Part shown: positions 50,727 through 61,417 of the stretch, in pieces | How positions within the stretch are numbered: position 1 is the first letter of the stretch | Layout of the letters: every line of letters begins with the position of its first letter | Source: Bathynomus jamesi | Taxonomy: Eukaryota; Arthropoda; Malacostraca; Isopoda; Cirolanidae | Direction: 5' to 3' | Assembly (NCBI GenBank): GCA_023014485.1 | Contig: JAJOZX010002716.1 | Span: 518,501 to 582,500, forward strand | Length of the DNA stretch: 64,000 nt | Made by a program: the position numbers and the translations under genes | Notes under the pieces: generated by a model | Told to the model about the DNA's origin: nothing | The model's input: only the letters and a program-made list of their open reading frames with translations | Database searches by the model: none

Positions 50727-52274
50727 TCAAGAAAACAATAGGCTCTTCGCCAACTTTCTAACAATGTACGAGTCTAATTTATACAGCCCAGGGCTAATAT
50801 TAAGGACTAAGTCTGCATTATTCTTGATCACACTTGATTCAAGTATATTTCTGCTAACAATAGATTTACTAAACCTTAATTTGGAAGCATTTTTCCAGTC
50901 AATGGGATGATTAGTATCTCTTACGTGAATGAAAATGGCGTTAGATTCCTGGCCACTTCTTATACTGTATTGATGCTGCTTAATACGTAACTCAAGGGTC
51001 TTACCAGTTTGGCCAATGTAAAATTTATTACATATTGTGCATGGGATTTTATATACACAACCATGTTCACTTAAAGGGGAGTTCTTAATCAATGAATTCT
51101 TAATTACATCTAAATTTTTTAACGCAATATTTACGGTAAAAGTCCTCAGCAGATTCGGCAGATCAAGGAAATTTTTTCTGAATGGTAACACTAAAACATT
51201 TTTTGTGTTATAAGGACTCTTGTCCTTTACTTCGTAGAAGGTTTTCTTTGCCATTTTTAAGGACTTATCTATGCAATTCTTTGGGTATTTTAAATCAAAC
51301 GCAATTTTGTATATTTTACTAATTTCGTCGTCAATGAACTCTGGACTACAAATTCGTAGGCCTCTTAGGAACAAAGTAGAAAGAACGGATCGTTTTACGT
51401 TAATGTGGTGATCAGAATAATAATGTGTATAGGAACAATTATTAGTGGGTTTTGTGTAAATATTGTACTTAAACTTTTTTCCAGACCTATATATTAAAAC
51501 ATCTAAAACAGGGATCGAAGAATCTTTTTCTATTTCAACTGTAAAATTGATAGAGGGAGTTAAATTATTAAGTTTGGGTAAGAATTCATTGAGATTTAAA
51601 GTCACTGGCCAAAGACAAAGAACATCATCTACATATCTAAACCATGGAACATAATTTGGCAGAATCTTCCTTAATAACTTACTTTCAAAAAACTCCATAT
51701 ATAAGTTACTTAAAATGGGGGAGAGAGGGTTTCCCATCGCCATACCAAATTTCTGCCTAAAATATTCATTATTGAACACAAATTTTAAGTCTACTATGCA
51801 CAGCTTAATTAATTCTATAATTGTAGCCACAGGTAATGGCAAATTATGCTTAACCAATTCTTCCGAAAGAAACACTAATAGATCATCCACCGGGACTCTT
51901 GTAAATAAAGCGGTAACATCAAAGCTTACCAATCTAAAATTGTAATTGACACTGATACTATTTAATTTTTCCACAAGGTCTACATTATTATTTATGTGTG
52001 ATTGTGAAATTGTGCGGAGGAGAGGATTAAGAATGGAGACAAGCCATTTGGATAGCTTATATGAGATAGATCCTATAGAACTAACAATAGGCCTTGCAGG
52101 ATTATTTGGCTTATGAGTTTTAATCAGGCCATACATATAGGGTAATGACGGTGAAGTACTCAGAAACTGTTTAAGTAATATTTCATTACCCTTCAAAAGT
52201 TGTTTAATTTTCTTGTTAAATGCACTGTTCACAGTTTCAAGGGGATTGTTTCTTAATTTCACATAATATATCAC
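50727..52274 (-). CDS. Penelope-like reverse transcriptase with GIY-YIG endonuclease, N-truncated
   Basis: One frame of 515 codons without a lesion. RT blocks are YGLIKTHKPNNPARPIVSS (residues 48-66), FDVTALFTRVPVD with D119, GMAMGNPLSPILSNLYMEFF (176-196) and the catalytic YVDD at 214-217. The GIY-YIG nuclease begins at about residue 405 (GCVYKI, then FYIGQTGKTLELRIKQHQ) and keeps its Arg-bearing helix. Both activities serve target-primed insertion. The frame emerges from the terminal repeat and has no ATG there (GTG at 52274), and about 190 N-terminal residues present in copy 2 are missing, so the intact-looking frame is not a complete gene. Confidence 0.8.
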   Translation of the reverse strand: MIYYVKLRNNPLETVNSAFNKKIKQLLKGNEILLKQFLSTSPSLPYMYGLIKTHKPNNPARPIVSSIGSISYKLSKWLVSILNPLLRTISQSHINNNVDLVEKLNSISVNYNFRLVSFDVTALFTRVPVDDLLVFLSEELVKHNLPLPVATIIELIKLCIVDLKFVFNNEYFRQKFGMAMGNPLSPILSNLYMEFFESKLLRKILPNYVPWFRYVDDVLCLWPVTLNLNEFLPKLNNLTPSINFTVEIEKDSSIPVLDVLIYRSGKKFKYNIYTKPTNNCSYTHYYSDHHINVKRSVLSTLFLRGLRICSPEFIDDEISKIYKIAFDLKYPKNCIDKSLKMAKKTFYEVKDKSPYNTKNVLVLPFRKNFLDLPNLLRTFTVNIALKNLDVIKNSLIKNSPLSEHGCVYKIPCTICNKFYIGQTGKTLELRIKQHQYSIRSGQESNAIFIHVRDTNHPIDWKNASKLRFSKSIVSRNILESSVIKNNADLVLNISPGLYKLDSYIVRKLAKSLLFS

Positions 52275-52330
52275 GAAAGCGCTCGGACTTCGTGTTTCCT
52301 TTTCCTTTTCCCTGTGGTTGTTTGCTTATA
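52268..52330 (+). repeat. terminal repeat of Penelope-like element 1 (5' side, inverted)
   Basis: Matches 50136-50200 in opposite orientation and is joined directly to the truncated ORF at ATATATTATG. A (TA)n tract follows at 52328-52363. Confidence 0.8.
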
Positions 52331-52331
52331 T

Positions 52332-52363
<32 letters not shown>

Positions 52364-52750
52364 AGTTACTGCAACTCTGCAACTTAAAAGGAAGAGCTAA
52401 AAGGACTAAAATTCATTAACTTTATAAACAATATGTCCCTTTATTTAAGCTTTAGAGACTAACGATCCCGAGAGTGAAATTAGGTGTCGTTAATCTTTCA
52501 CCTTTCTTCGTACCTTTTATTTTTTTTTACCCTCTTTTCACCTTTCTGAGAGTTACAAGTTAAATAAATTAGCGCAAATTGGTTGCATGTATATTTTAAT
52601 GAAAACACACCAAACCCATAGTTCAGGGATATCGTAAGTAATCTGATGGAGTTATTTAATTAGCTTGTTGGTGACCTGTAATTTTGGTTTGGTTCCTTTT
52701 CTATAAAGACTGGTTTGAAATGAAGGTTATATTTTCACTCGCTTTGTCAC

Positions 52751-52784
<34 letters not shown>
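52364..52784. other. no gene seen; (CA)n at 52748-52772
   Basis: AT-rich spacer of about 420 bp without coding signal, ending in a CA microsatellite beside the next mariner-family element. Confidence 0.6.
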
Positions 52785-53687
52785 CAGGGCGTCCCAAAAA
52801 AATGTATACACACTTTAAATACTTATAAAGGCAGTGTTTATTAAAATACATTTCATTTTCAAAATGTAATAGAATCTACAGACATTATTTAATTGTTTTG
52901 TCAACGCCTGTTTTCAAACTGACGTCCGTTCTGGTCCAGGCACTGCTGATAACGCGAAGCAATGGAATCGCAAACATCACGAAACATTTCGTTTGGTATT
53001 TGTGTGCATTCTCGTTCAATGGCTGCTCTCAATTCAGCGACTGTTGCAGGTTTTATAGCGTAGACTTTGTCTTATAAGTATCCCCATAAAAAAAAGTCTA
53101 GTGGTGTGAGGTCTGGTGAACGCGGAGGGTATTCTACGAAACCCCTTCGTCCAATCCACATCCACATCGTGCCAAGTACCACTCGCAATACTCCACTCTT
53201 CGGTCCAGATCATCTTCATTAATAGCATGGACTAATCTTGGAATGTAACTTTTCCATTGACAGCGCTTCAAAATGCGTTGGACAGACGATTCTGAAATTC
53301 CTACCTCACGACTCGCTTGCCGCACAGATTTTCTTGGACTTTGGTGATACGTTTCCAGTACTCTTTCTTGCTTTGTGGGGCTTGTCGATGTCCGTGGTCT
53401 TCCGGAACGCTTCTTGTGGACATTCTGAACAGTTCCATCGGCTTCAAACTTATCTCTAATTCGAGTGATGGTAAGTCGCGTTGGTGGATCTGTTTGAAAC
53501 TCCCTCCTAAACTGTCTTTGCACTTCAACTGCGTTTTCACACTTCCAGTAGCATTTTAGAATGAATTTCCTTTGTTCAAAGCTTAGTCTGACTGCCATTA
53601 TTAATTCTAATGGGTTTAACTTGGAAAGAAAGAAACATCAATTGAGCTATCAGCTGTTAAAGTGTGTATACATTTTTTGGGGACGCC

Positions 53688-53690
<3 letters not shown>
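52785..53690 (-). mobile_element. mariner-family element, internally deleted
   Basis: Inverted ends CAGGGCGTCCCAAAAAAATG and CAGGGCGTCCCCAAAAAATG; similarity extends to about 35 bp through GTATACACACTTTAA. TA lies on both sides. At 906 bp it is shorter than a full element because the central transposase is deleted. Confidence 0.85.
52900..53598 (-). pseudogene. mariner-family transposase, central deletion
   Basis: ATG at 53598: [20 protein letters not shown], then [20 protein letters not shown], linker RSGRPRTS, second [23 protein letters not shown], and [16 protein letters not shown]. The frame then jumps into decayed C-terminal sequence; adjacent frames keep the third-Asp block (family SPDLTPLDFFLWGYL) and, near 52960-53040, the AIERE-type C-terminal helix. 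The first and second catalytic Asp blocks are absent. The DNA-binding half is intact to residue 140 or so. Confidence 0.75.

Positions 53691-53725
<35 letters not shown>
53691..53725 (+). repeat. (TA)n microsatellite
   Basis: TA repeats separating two mariner-family elements. Confidence 0.85.
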
Positions 53726-53728
<3 letters not shown>

Positions 53729-53751
53729 TATTTTTTTCTTTTAGGTAGGGG

Positions 53752-54750
53752 ATGGCTGCGAAATTAACAATAGACGAGAGGGTGAGCTTGGTTTTAATGT
53801 ACGGAATACCAGGTACAACAAATCGATGAATCGGTACAGAATTTAAATTCTGTACGACGTTAATATATACTGTATATATAATTTAGTAGCCTTTAGACTA
53901 AGTTATCTATTAGGGGGAAAAATCTTTAGATTGTTTTATTGTTTTTAAATTGAGTTGCCTATTGGGGAACTTTTTCGCTTGTTCCATACAAAGAATGCAG
54001 AGAAAGGTAGGACTTAAAGCATGTAAAAGGATCCTTGTTTCAAGACGTGACAGCAATGTAAGAGCTAAAAGAAAAATTCGTTGTAGAAAATTGCTTCATA
54101 GATTTTCGTCCAATGATGTTAAAAAAATAGTTTTTACAGATGAAAAAGATTTCACCATCGAGATTGCTCGAAACTTCCGGAACGATGTTGTTTATGGTCG
54201 GCGTAAGAAAGACATTCCTTCATCGAGACTTTACCACCAGATAAGTCGGTTTTCCAAAAAAATCATGGTATTAACGGGTGTATCATGGACTGGAAAGACG
54301 AAAATTCATTTCATTTCAGAAAATAAAAAAATTAATTCGGAAACCTATGTAAAACTCTTAGAGGAGAATCTTTTGCCTGATTGTCGGCGTCTGTATTATG
54401 GAAACGATTTCACACTCCAACAAGATGGTGCTACAGCTCATACTAGCAAGTTTACACAAGATTATCTACAACAGAATGTAGTCAAATTCATTGGAAAAAA
54501 GGAGTGGCCCTCGCAATCACTTGATTGCAATCCCATGGATTTATTGCATATGGAACACTCTAACAGAGAAGATTTATGAAGGCCAAACAGAAAAGTTTAC
54601 AAAAATGAAATTAAAGAAAAAATACTCGAATGTTGGGACAAAATAACATTAGCAGAAATCAGAAAATGTATCACGTCGTGGAAGAAAAGGTTAAGATTAG
54701 TTTGTAGGCAGGACGGCGAAATATTGATAGTATTTGTTGATAAAATGTGA
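53752..54750 (+). pseudogene. DD37D mariner-family transposase
   Basis: ATG at 53752 starts MAAKLTIDERVSLVLMYGIP and hits a stop after 25 codons, before the foreign insert. From about 53985 the frame resumes (RKVGLKACKRILVSRRDSNV) and is open to 54577: KKIVFTDEKDFTIEIARNFR with the first Asp, FTLQQDGATAHTSKFTQDYL with the second and SQSLDCNPMDLLHMEH with the third, with exactly 37 residues between the last two. A shift at about 54575 precedes the C-terminal tail to about 54750. The catalytic triad is complete but the protein is broken at the N-terminus and C-terminus. Confidence 0.8.
53875..53975 (+). repeat. Penelope-like 3' UTR fragment inside a mariner-family gene
   Basis: Reads TTAGTAGCCTTTAGACTAAG, then TTTTTAAATTGAGTTGCCTA. 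The same sequence occurs in the 3' UTR of Penelope-like element 2 (about 62490-62580) and, inverted, at 55160-55250. Confidence 0.8.
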
Positions 54751-54987
54751 ATAATATAATTTTTTCAGTTTATGATATTCGTTTTTTTACCATACCTCAT
54801 TGTTCTCCTCAGCTGTGGAAAAAGTATTTTATGTAGAGGTCTGAAATTTTTATGATGGCTTATCAACAGATTGAGGTAAAAGTTATTTAAATTTTGGAAG
54901 TGTGAAATGCATATTTTTGAAATTATTGATGTTCAAATCTCAAGCGTTTTATCTGGGCCACCAGATATATATATATATATATATATG

Positions 54988-55732
54988 CAATAAAATCACA
55001 GAACAACACGTGATCTTTTTAATAAGCAAAGAACCACAGGAAAAAGAAAAGGAAACACGAAGTCCGAGCGAATTCGTGATATATTCACATCTTCAGGGAC
55101 AAGAAAGAAATAGACAGAATTTACCAAGTAAATGAGTTAAATACACAACCGAAAAAGTTCCCCAGTAGGCAACTCAATTTAAAAACAATAAAACAATCTA
55201 AAGATTTTTTCCCCCTAATAGATAACTTAGTCTAAAGGCTACTAAATTATTGAATACATAAAAACTGTATAAAGGAAATTAGACGATTAACATGTACACA
55301 AAAAATTATAACAGTTATTAGAAATAGTATTTAATTAAATCAGTCAATTAAGTGGCAAAAATCTAAGGAAACAAAAGACATGGTGCAATCGTCGGCACGT
55401 GCTCCTTCCAGAATATTCCGTTACCTATTGGGGAAGCGAAGAATTCCCAAATAGGCAACTCAATCTAAAAACAATCTAAAAATTTTTCCCAATAGATAAC
55501 CTGTTCAAAAGTCTACTAAACTATCGAGTACATAAAGACTATATAAAAGAAATAATACAATTAAAATGTACACATAAAAATGTTAATTATTAAAATAATA
55601 TTTATTTAATTAAAGCAAACAATTAAGTGGCAAGAATGCGGTCAAAATAATACACCACCTCTCTTACAATGTATGAGTCTAATTTATAAAGCCCAGGGCT
55701 AATATTAAGAACAAAATCAGGGCGGGCGAGAA
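54988..55732 (-). repeat. inverted copy of Penelope-like 3' end
   Basis: On the minus strand it ends an ORF (VLNISPGLYKLDSYIVREVV then YYFDRILAT) and continues as UTR with CCTATTGGGG and AGCACGTGCCGACGATTGCA. It corresponds to about 61990-62720 on the plus strand. Confidence 0.85.
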
Positions 55733-56183
55733 GATATGAGGGGCCGCGCGTCTTAAGGTACCTAAGCGCCACCACAGGCGAAAACGTGTTTTTGATGGAT
55801 ATCACTATTTTCACCCTTCCTCTATCTCGTGGTTTGGGTTATAATGACCTTACGACACTAGAAGTATGGTTGAAAACCTTATGAAGCGAACTACTTTTTT
55901 CACCTCTATCGCCAGCCAAAAGTTCCTCCAAAGTTCGGCATAATAAGAAAGTCAAAAAATTTTAAAAATATATATATAAACTAGAAAATATGAAAATCTA
56001 TTTCAAAAACTCATCAACATCTTCATTAGCATACTTAGAACTCTAATTTAGCCAAAAATGAACGTTCTAGCTGAATTAATAACAGATATACTATTGCGAG
56101 AATATTGCTGAACTTTGGAGGCGATTTCTGGCGAATTTTAATTTTGGCGCTTAGGTACCTTAAGACGCGGGACCCTTCATATA
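55733..56183. mobile_element. MITE-like repeat with about 38-bp TIRs
   Basis: Inverted ends: left GGGGCCGCGCGTCTTAAGGT, right read inward GGGTCCCGCGTCTTAAGGTA, and both continue ACCTAAGCGCCA. It sits exactly between the inverted Penelope 3' copy and the start of the Penelope ORF. No coding sequence, and no clear target duplication beyond ATAT-type bases at the ends. Confidence 0.7.
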
Positions 56184-58381
56184 GTTTTGACAGAGCAATT
56201 CCACCTGAATGGAAACAGTGTTTACTGGACTATTGCTACAACAAACTTAGACGAGAATGTAGTGTTGTGGAAAGAAAACTGGATATTAAATTACAAATTC
56301 TAATTGAAAGAAGTGATTGGACAAAGGATGCTAACCCCGGATTTGTGATAAATCTATCAGATAAAATGTTAAATAAAAATACGGTTACGGCTCTTGGATA
56401 CGGAATAAATTTTTCAGCAGCTAAAAAGGATGTGAACTATGTAGAAATAGCTAAGGCTTTCTGCAACTGAGAAAAATAGTGATTTACCTGTAGAGGATGT
56501 GAATATTTGTAAAGGTCTAGTATATACTGCCATGTCTAAACCTTCTATTCCAAACTGTCCACCGACGTTTTCCGATTCTTTTGAGTCCTTAAGAAAAGAT
56601 CAGACTCTACATATAACCAAAGCCGATAAATCAAATGCCTCAGTGATCCTCAATAAAGAAGTTTACCTCAAAAAAAATGTATGATCTTTTGAATGACTCG
56701 GACACTTACGTGAAATTAAGAAACAATCCCCTTGAAACAGTGAACAGTGCATTTAACAAGAAAATTAAGCAACTTTTGAAAGGTAAAGAAATATTACTTA
56801 AACAGTTTTTGAGTACTTCGCCGTCATTACCCTATATGTGTGGTTTGATTAAAACTCAAGCCAAATAATCCTGCAAGGCCTATTGTTAGCTCTAAAGGAT
56901 CTATCTCATATAAGCTGTCCAAATGGCTTGGATCCATCCTTAAAACTTTCCTGGGCACAATTTCACAATCACACATAAATAATAATGTAGACCTTGTAGA
57001 AAAATTAAATATGATAGTATCAGTGTCGATTACAATTTAAATTGGTAAGCTTTGATGTTACCTCTTTATTTACAAGAGTCCCGGTGGAGGATCTATTAGA
57101 TTTTCATTCGGAAGAATTGGTTAAGCATAATTTGCCATTACCTGTAACTACCATTATAAAATGAATTAAGCTGTGCATAGACTCGAAATTTGCGTTTAAT
57201 AATGAATATTTTAGGCAGAAATTTGGGTGCGACTATAGCGTGATTCCTACCTCGATTCGGCGGTCTACCTTTTAATTATAGCTTCTTACCTTGTTTACTA
57301 ATTGCTTGTTTACATTCCAATGTCCATCGCCCTTGACGATTGGTTAGGTTTAGTCATGATATTTTCGTTAGTTTTAACGAAAATATCGTGACTAAACCTA
57401 ACCAATCGTAGGTAGACCACATACTATAGTAGCACCGAAACTATTTTTTAAATAAATAAAATTGAATAATAAGTAGCATTTTATATTTATTATATTTTCA
57501 TTTATACCTTGGATAGGAATCACACTCTACAGTACTGTAGTTTCGAACCAAAACGGGTAGGAATCACCCTATAGTATCGAAGTCACCGGTAGGAATCTCG
57601 CTATAGTAGCACCGAAATTTGTATGGCTATGAGAAACCCCCTCTCTCCCATTTTAAGTAACTTATATATATATTTTTTAAAGTAAATTATTAAGGAAGAT
57701 TCTGCCAAATTATGTTCCTTCGTTTAGATATGTAGATGATGTTCTTTGTCTTTGGCCAGAAACTTTAAATCTCAATGAATTCTTACCCAAGCTTAATAAT
57801 TTAACTCTCTCTATCAATTTTACAGTTGAAATAGAAAAAGATTCATCGATCCCATTTTTAGATGTTTTAATATATAAGTCCGGAAAAAAGTTTAAGTACA
57901 ATATTTACAGAAAACCCACTAATAATTGTTCCTATATACATTATTATTCGGCTCACCACATTAACGTAAAACGAACCGTTTTTTCTACTTTGTTCCTAAG
58001 ATGCTTACGAATTTGTAGCCCAGAGTTCATTCATGATGAAATTAGTAAAATATATAAAATTGCATTTGATTTAAAATATCCAAAGAACTGCATAGATAAA
58101 TCTTTAAAAATGGCAAAGAAAACCTTCTACGAGGTAAAAGACAAGACTCCTTATACCACAAAAAACGTCTTAGCATTACCATTTAAAGAAAATTTCCTTG
58201 ATCTGCCGAAACTGCTGAGGACTTTTAACGTAAATATCGCGTTCAGAAATTTAGATGTAATTAAGAATTCATTAATTAAAAACTCCCCTTTAAGTTAACA
58301 GGGTTGTGTATATAAAATTCCATGCACAATATGTAATAAATTTTACATTGGTCAAACTGGTAAGACGCTAGAGTTACGTAT
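56184..58381 (+). pseudogene. Penelope-like ORF 2, N-terminal and RT parts
   Basis: Starts within FDRAIPPEWKQCLLDYCYNK, with NPGFVINLSDKMLNKNTV and LHITKADKSNASVILNKEVY, the N-terminal region absent from element 1. Then come RNNPLETVNSAFNKKIKQLL, SYKLSKWLGS and the RT palm block, which is interrupted by a MITE at 57226-57613 within FRQKFG. After it come FRYVDDVLCLWPETLNLNEF (frame shifted), CLRICSPEFIHDEISKIYKI and, after a TAA at 58296, the GIY-YIG start CVYKIPCTICNKFYIGQTGK. Several stops occur. The sequence ends at the non-LTR insertion within the nuclease. Confidence 0.75.
57226..57613. mobile_element. GGTGC-ended MITE, 388 bp, copy 2
   Basis: A perfect 8-bp duplication GAAATTTG (57218-57225 and 57614-57621) flanks inverted ends GGTGCGACTATAGCGTGATT and GGTGCTACTATAGCGAGATT. 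The centre (about 57258-57435) is an inverted relative of the 212-bp MITE at 49352, including the GGTTAGGTTTAGTCATGATA palindrome arm. The outer parts repeat TAGGAATC several times. Confidence 0.9.
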
Positions 58382-58532
58382 TAATGAAATGAAATGAAAT
58401 TAATGAAAAGGTTTATTGGCAGACTATAGTCCATATGACAAATATTATTAATACAATGACAGTTCATATACTAAGGATAGAAATATATACAACTGATTAG
58501 AAATAATACTGCACTGTCGAAGTTAAGTGGAG

Positions 58533-60045
58533 CTACAGACAGACGTTTTCGTACCAAGAAGTCCATAGCTTAGAGGATAAATGGCAGGACTCATGGATAG
58601 CTTGGATGATCGGGTTGGTTGACTTTTTAATTCTTTGCATTAGACTGTGTTGAGCACGTCTTGTTACCTCCGGGAAGCTCGGGACATTGCGGGTAGCAAA
58701 CATTGAAGCTGAGCATCTCGGGGGTAATTCTTGTAAGAGTCTAAAAGACCTGTTGTAGAGCAAATTTAGGGTTCTGCCAGAACCTTTTTTATAATTCACC
58801 CAGAGTTGCTGACCGTATATATTACTGCAGAAAGTACGAAAGAGTGTGTCTTTAGCTTCACTTGTACAGAAACGAAAGTTCCTTATGGTTTTATTCGCTT
58901 TAGCACACAGGCTTCGAGAGTGTTTTCTTATATCCGAATCATCACTCAAGGAGCTGGTAATAGTTTGACCCAAATACTTAAACTCTTGTACTTCCTCAAT
59001 TACTTCACCATTCATTTTAAACCTTATATCAGCTGGCTGATTACAGCTTTTAGGATGAAATTGCATAACCTTGGTTTTTGTAACATTAAAAAGAAAATCA
59101 TGTTTCTGCGAATACACTTCGCAGACATTTAGTTGCCGATCCAGACCTTTAACAGAGGGACTTATTAACACCATATCATCGGCATAAACTAAGTTATTTA
59201 TCCTTGTGTTATCTATACAACATCCCACTGTTGCCTCATTAAGTGAAGCAATTAATCCGTCGATATACACATTAAACAGCATAGGGGAGAGCAAGGAGCC
59301 TTGTCTCATCTCGCAAGAGGAGCCAAAACACTCGGATAGTACATTGCCCCACCTAACAGTGAAAGATTGGTGGGAATACCAAAATTTCAATAAATTTAAC
59401 ATGTACATGGGAACCTTCCTGTCTTCTAGTTTTGCAAATAAAATATTGTGGTTCACCCTATCATATGCCTTACTTATATCAAGGAAACAGCTATAAATGG
59501 TTGAATTACTGTCAATGTATTTAGATATTGTTCTTTAAGTACATAGACACACAGGTCAGTTGAGTGGGACCTTTTAAAAGCCAAACTGATTGGGAGATGT
59601 CCATAGGAAATCATTTAATCGGAGTAACAAGAGTTTTTATAGTAGTTTCGAGAAGCAGGAAGCGACCGCAATAGGCCTGTAATTATTGCTGGACAGAATG
59701 TCTCCGTACTTATTTTTGACCAGGGGCAAGATATATACCATCATGAACTCTGCAGGGATATAGCTATGAGCCAGCATGGCTGATAGGAGCAATGATATAT
59801 GCAGACATACTAAGTCATTTGCATATTTTAAGTGCTCATTCGATAAGTTATCTATCCCTGACGCAGAACCAGTCTTTAACTTTAATTAACCGCTTTACTT
59901 CAGAAAATGATATCAAAGTATTTTCCCTTGGCCCTCCCACAATTATTTCACTGCAATCTATCTTAAGATTATCCCTACTCACACTGTTAAGAATGTTAGA
60001 GTAGTGGTTTTTCCACAGCTTTGCAATTTCATCCTCCCCCGACAC
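58533..60045 (-). pseudogene. non-LTR reverse transcriptase (58382-61865 element)
   Basis: Begins GEDEIAKLWKNHYSNILNSV at about 60045. After breaks it gives the SNNYRPIAVASCFSKLL block and CFLDISKAYDRVNHNILFAK, then the long frame 59456-58533 with EMRQGSLLSPMLFNVYIDGL (Glu-Met for the usual Gly-Val), LVYADDMVLISPSVKGLDRQ with the catalytic box, and EEVQEFKYLGQTITSS. The C-terminal domain is complete to WYENVCL at the stop. The catalytic YADD is intact, but frameshifts around 59460-59850 inactivate it. Confidence 0.8.
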
Positions 60046-60479
60046 CCCATCGATTGTCGGAGGGAGGACATTTTTGACACCCGTTTGATTCTTAACAAAT
60101 TTTCAAAATTTGTTATTATTGTTATTTATTCGAGCTTCACAGGCTTTTGATGCTCGAATAGACTCTTCTTCCTGTTTACATCGCCTTATGGCCACCTTAT
60201 ACTGACCTCGACTTCTACACATATTCATGTATACTGGTCCTAATCTGGGTCTACCATGAAAGCACCACAAATCATAGGCGTCTTTCGATTCCCTCTTCAG
60301 GGGGGCAATAAAATCATTTCATCCAGGAATAACCTTAGTATGATAGTTGTAAGATTTAATCAGGGGGCTTCCTGCTTCTCTTAACAAGGATATTATCTTA
60401 CTATAATACCTATCTATGAGTTTACAGTGAGAATCATTTGAGCAAGGATTATTACAGTCAAGGTGCAAAATTTCTAAAT

Positions 60480-61286
60480 TATTAAAGAGGTGACATGTTG
60501 TCTTTGTATTCTATTCTCTGCTGCATATTAACATTGGACCAATCGACGCGATTATTCTTACCTATTGAGTTCTTGTTAAGTCGTGTTGCGCATAAATTGG
60601 TAACGTTAATTAATATTTCTAATGGTCTATGATCAGAAAGAAGGAAATCATGCAAAATATGAACTCTAACAATTCGATCCTTTAGATTATTACTAGTGAG
60701 ACAATGATCAATCCACCTGGTGGTACCACTCATATCGCTAACGTATGTAAAATTACCACTGGCTACCCCTAATACATCTACATCACATACTTAAATTGGC
60801 CGACTCGCACATGTTACCCAATTCTACAAAGAATTCCGAGTTCACATGTGCGTTAAAGTCCCCCATTATTATACAGTGAGAATATTTGGGGTTATCTGAT
60901 AATGACTTAATTTTGTACACCAAATCAATGAAATAGCAGTTTACAATTAATATGCAATCATTGTTCACTTGTAATTCAGTGCCTAACAACCTTACATTAT
61001 CGCTTGTTAAAATTTTTATATGTTTTGACAAATTTTCCCTTAATAAGAAAGCAACACCACCAAAAGGCCTACCGTACATTAATTCATCTGACAAGTCTAC
61101 TGCTGATGACGTATGGTACATAAAGTCATCATGGATGGTAGAGAGGAATTTTAGCTCTTGCTTAGGTAGCCAGTGTTCCTGCAGGAGTATCAAATCTGCA
61201 CTGTCGCAGATTTTATGAACATCTACAGTTGAATTCCTCACTGACCTTATATTATATGAAACTATTTTCAACAAGTTATCCGTCAT
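60480..61286 (-). pseudogene. non-LTR endonuclease (58382-61865 element)
   Basis: ATG-started frame at 61286: MTDNLLKIVSYNIRSVRNST, ADLILLQEHWLPKQEL with catalytic Glu, RPFGGVAFLLREN and CIIMGDFNAHVNSEFF with the metal-binding Asp/Asn. A break at about 60783 is followed by frame 60733-60482 with WIDHCLTSNNLKDRI and LLSDHRPLEILIN, the catalytic Asp-His. All endonuclease boxes are present, split by one lesion. The enzyme nicks DNA for target-primed reverse transcription. Confidence 0.8.
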
Positions 61287-61363
61287 GACTGATAGAGAAT
61301 TTATTATTAGTAAGATTATTATTATTATTAGTAAGATTATTATTATTATACACAGTACAACTT

Positions 61364-61386
61364 TCAGGCATTACCGTTAGGGCGCC

Positions 61387-61417
<31 letters not shown>

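Larger units (their letters stand above)
50091..52335 (-). mobile_element. Penelope-like element 1, 5'-truncated
   Basis: The minus-strand element has an RT/GIY-YIG ORF (52274-50727), a 3' UTR and a terminal segment. The segment ending in CCACAGGGAAAAGGAAAAGG and CACGAAGTCCGAGCGCTTTC at 50140-50200 recurs in inverted orientation at about 52268-52330, next to the ORF 5' end, so terminal repeats are inverted. TA repeats lie at both ends. The ORF lacks the N-terminal part seen in Penelope-like element 2 (56184 onward). Confidence 0.85.
53752..54964 (+). mobile_element. DD37D mariner-family element with foreign insert
   Basis: Holds a plus-strand transposase. The right end reads TCTGGGCCACCAG just before TA repeats, but I find no matching inverted left end. 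About 150 bp near 53830-53980 is foreign and includes Penelope-like 3' UTR sequence, splitting the N-terminus from the rest. Confidence 0.6.
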
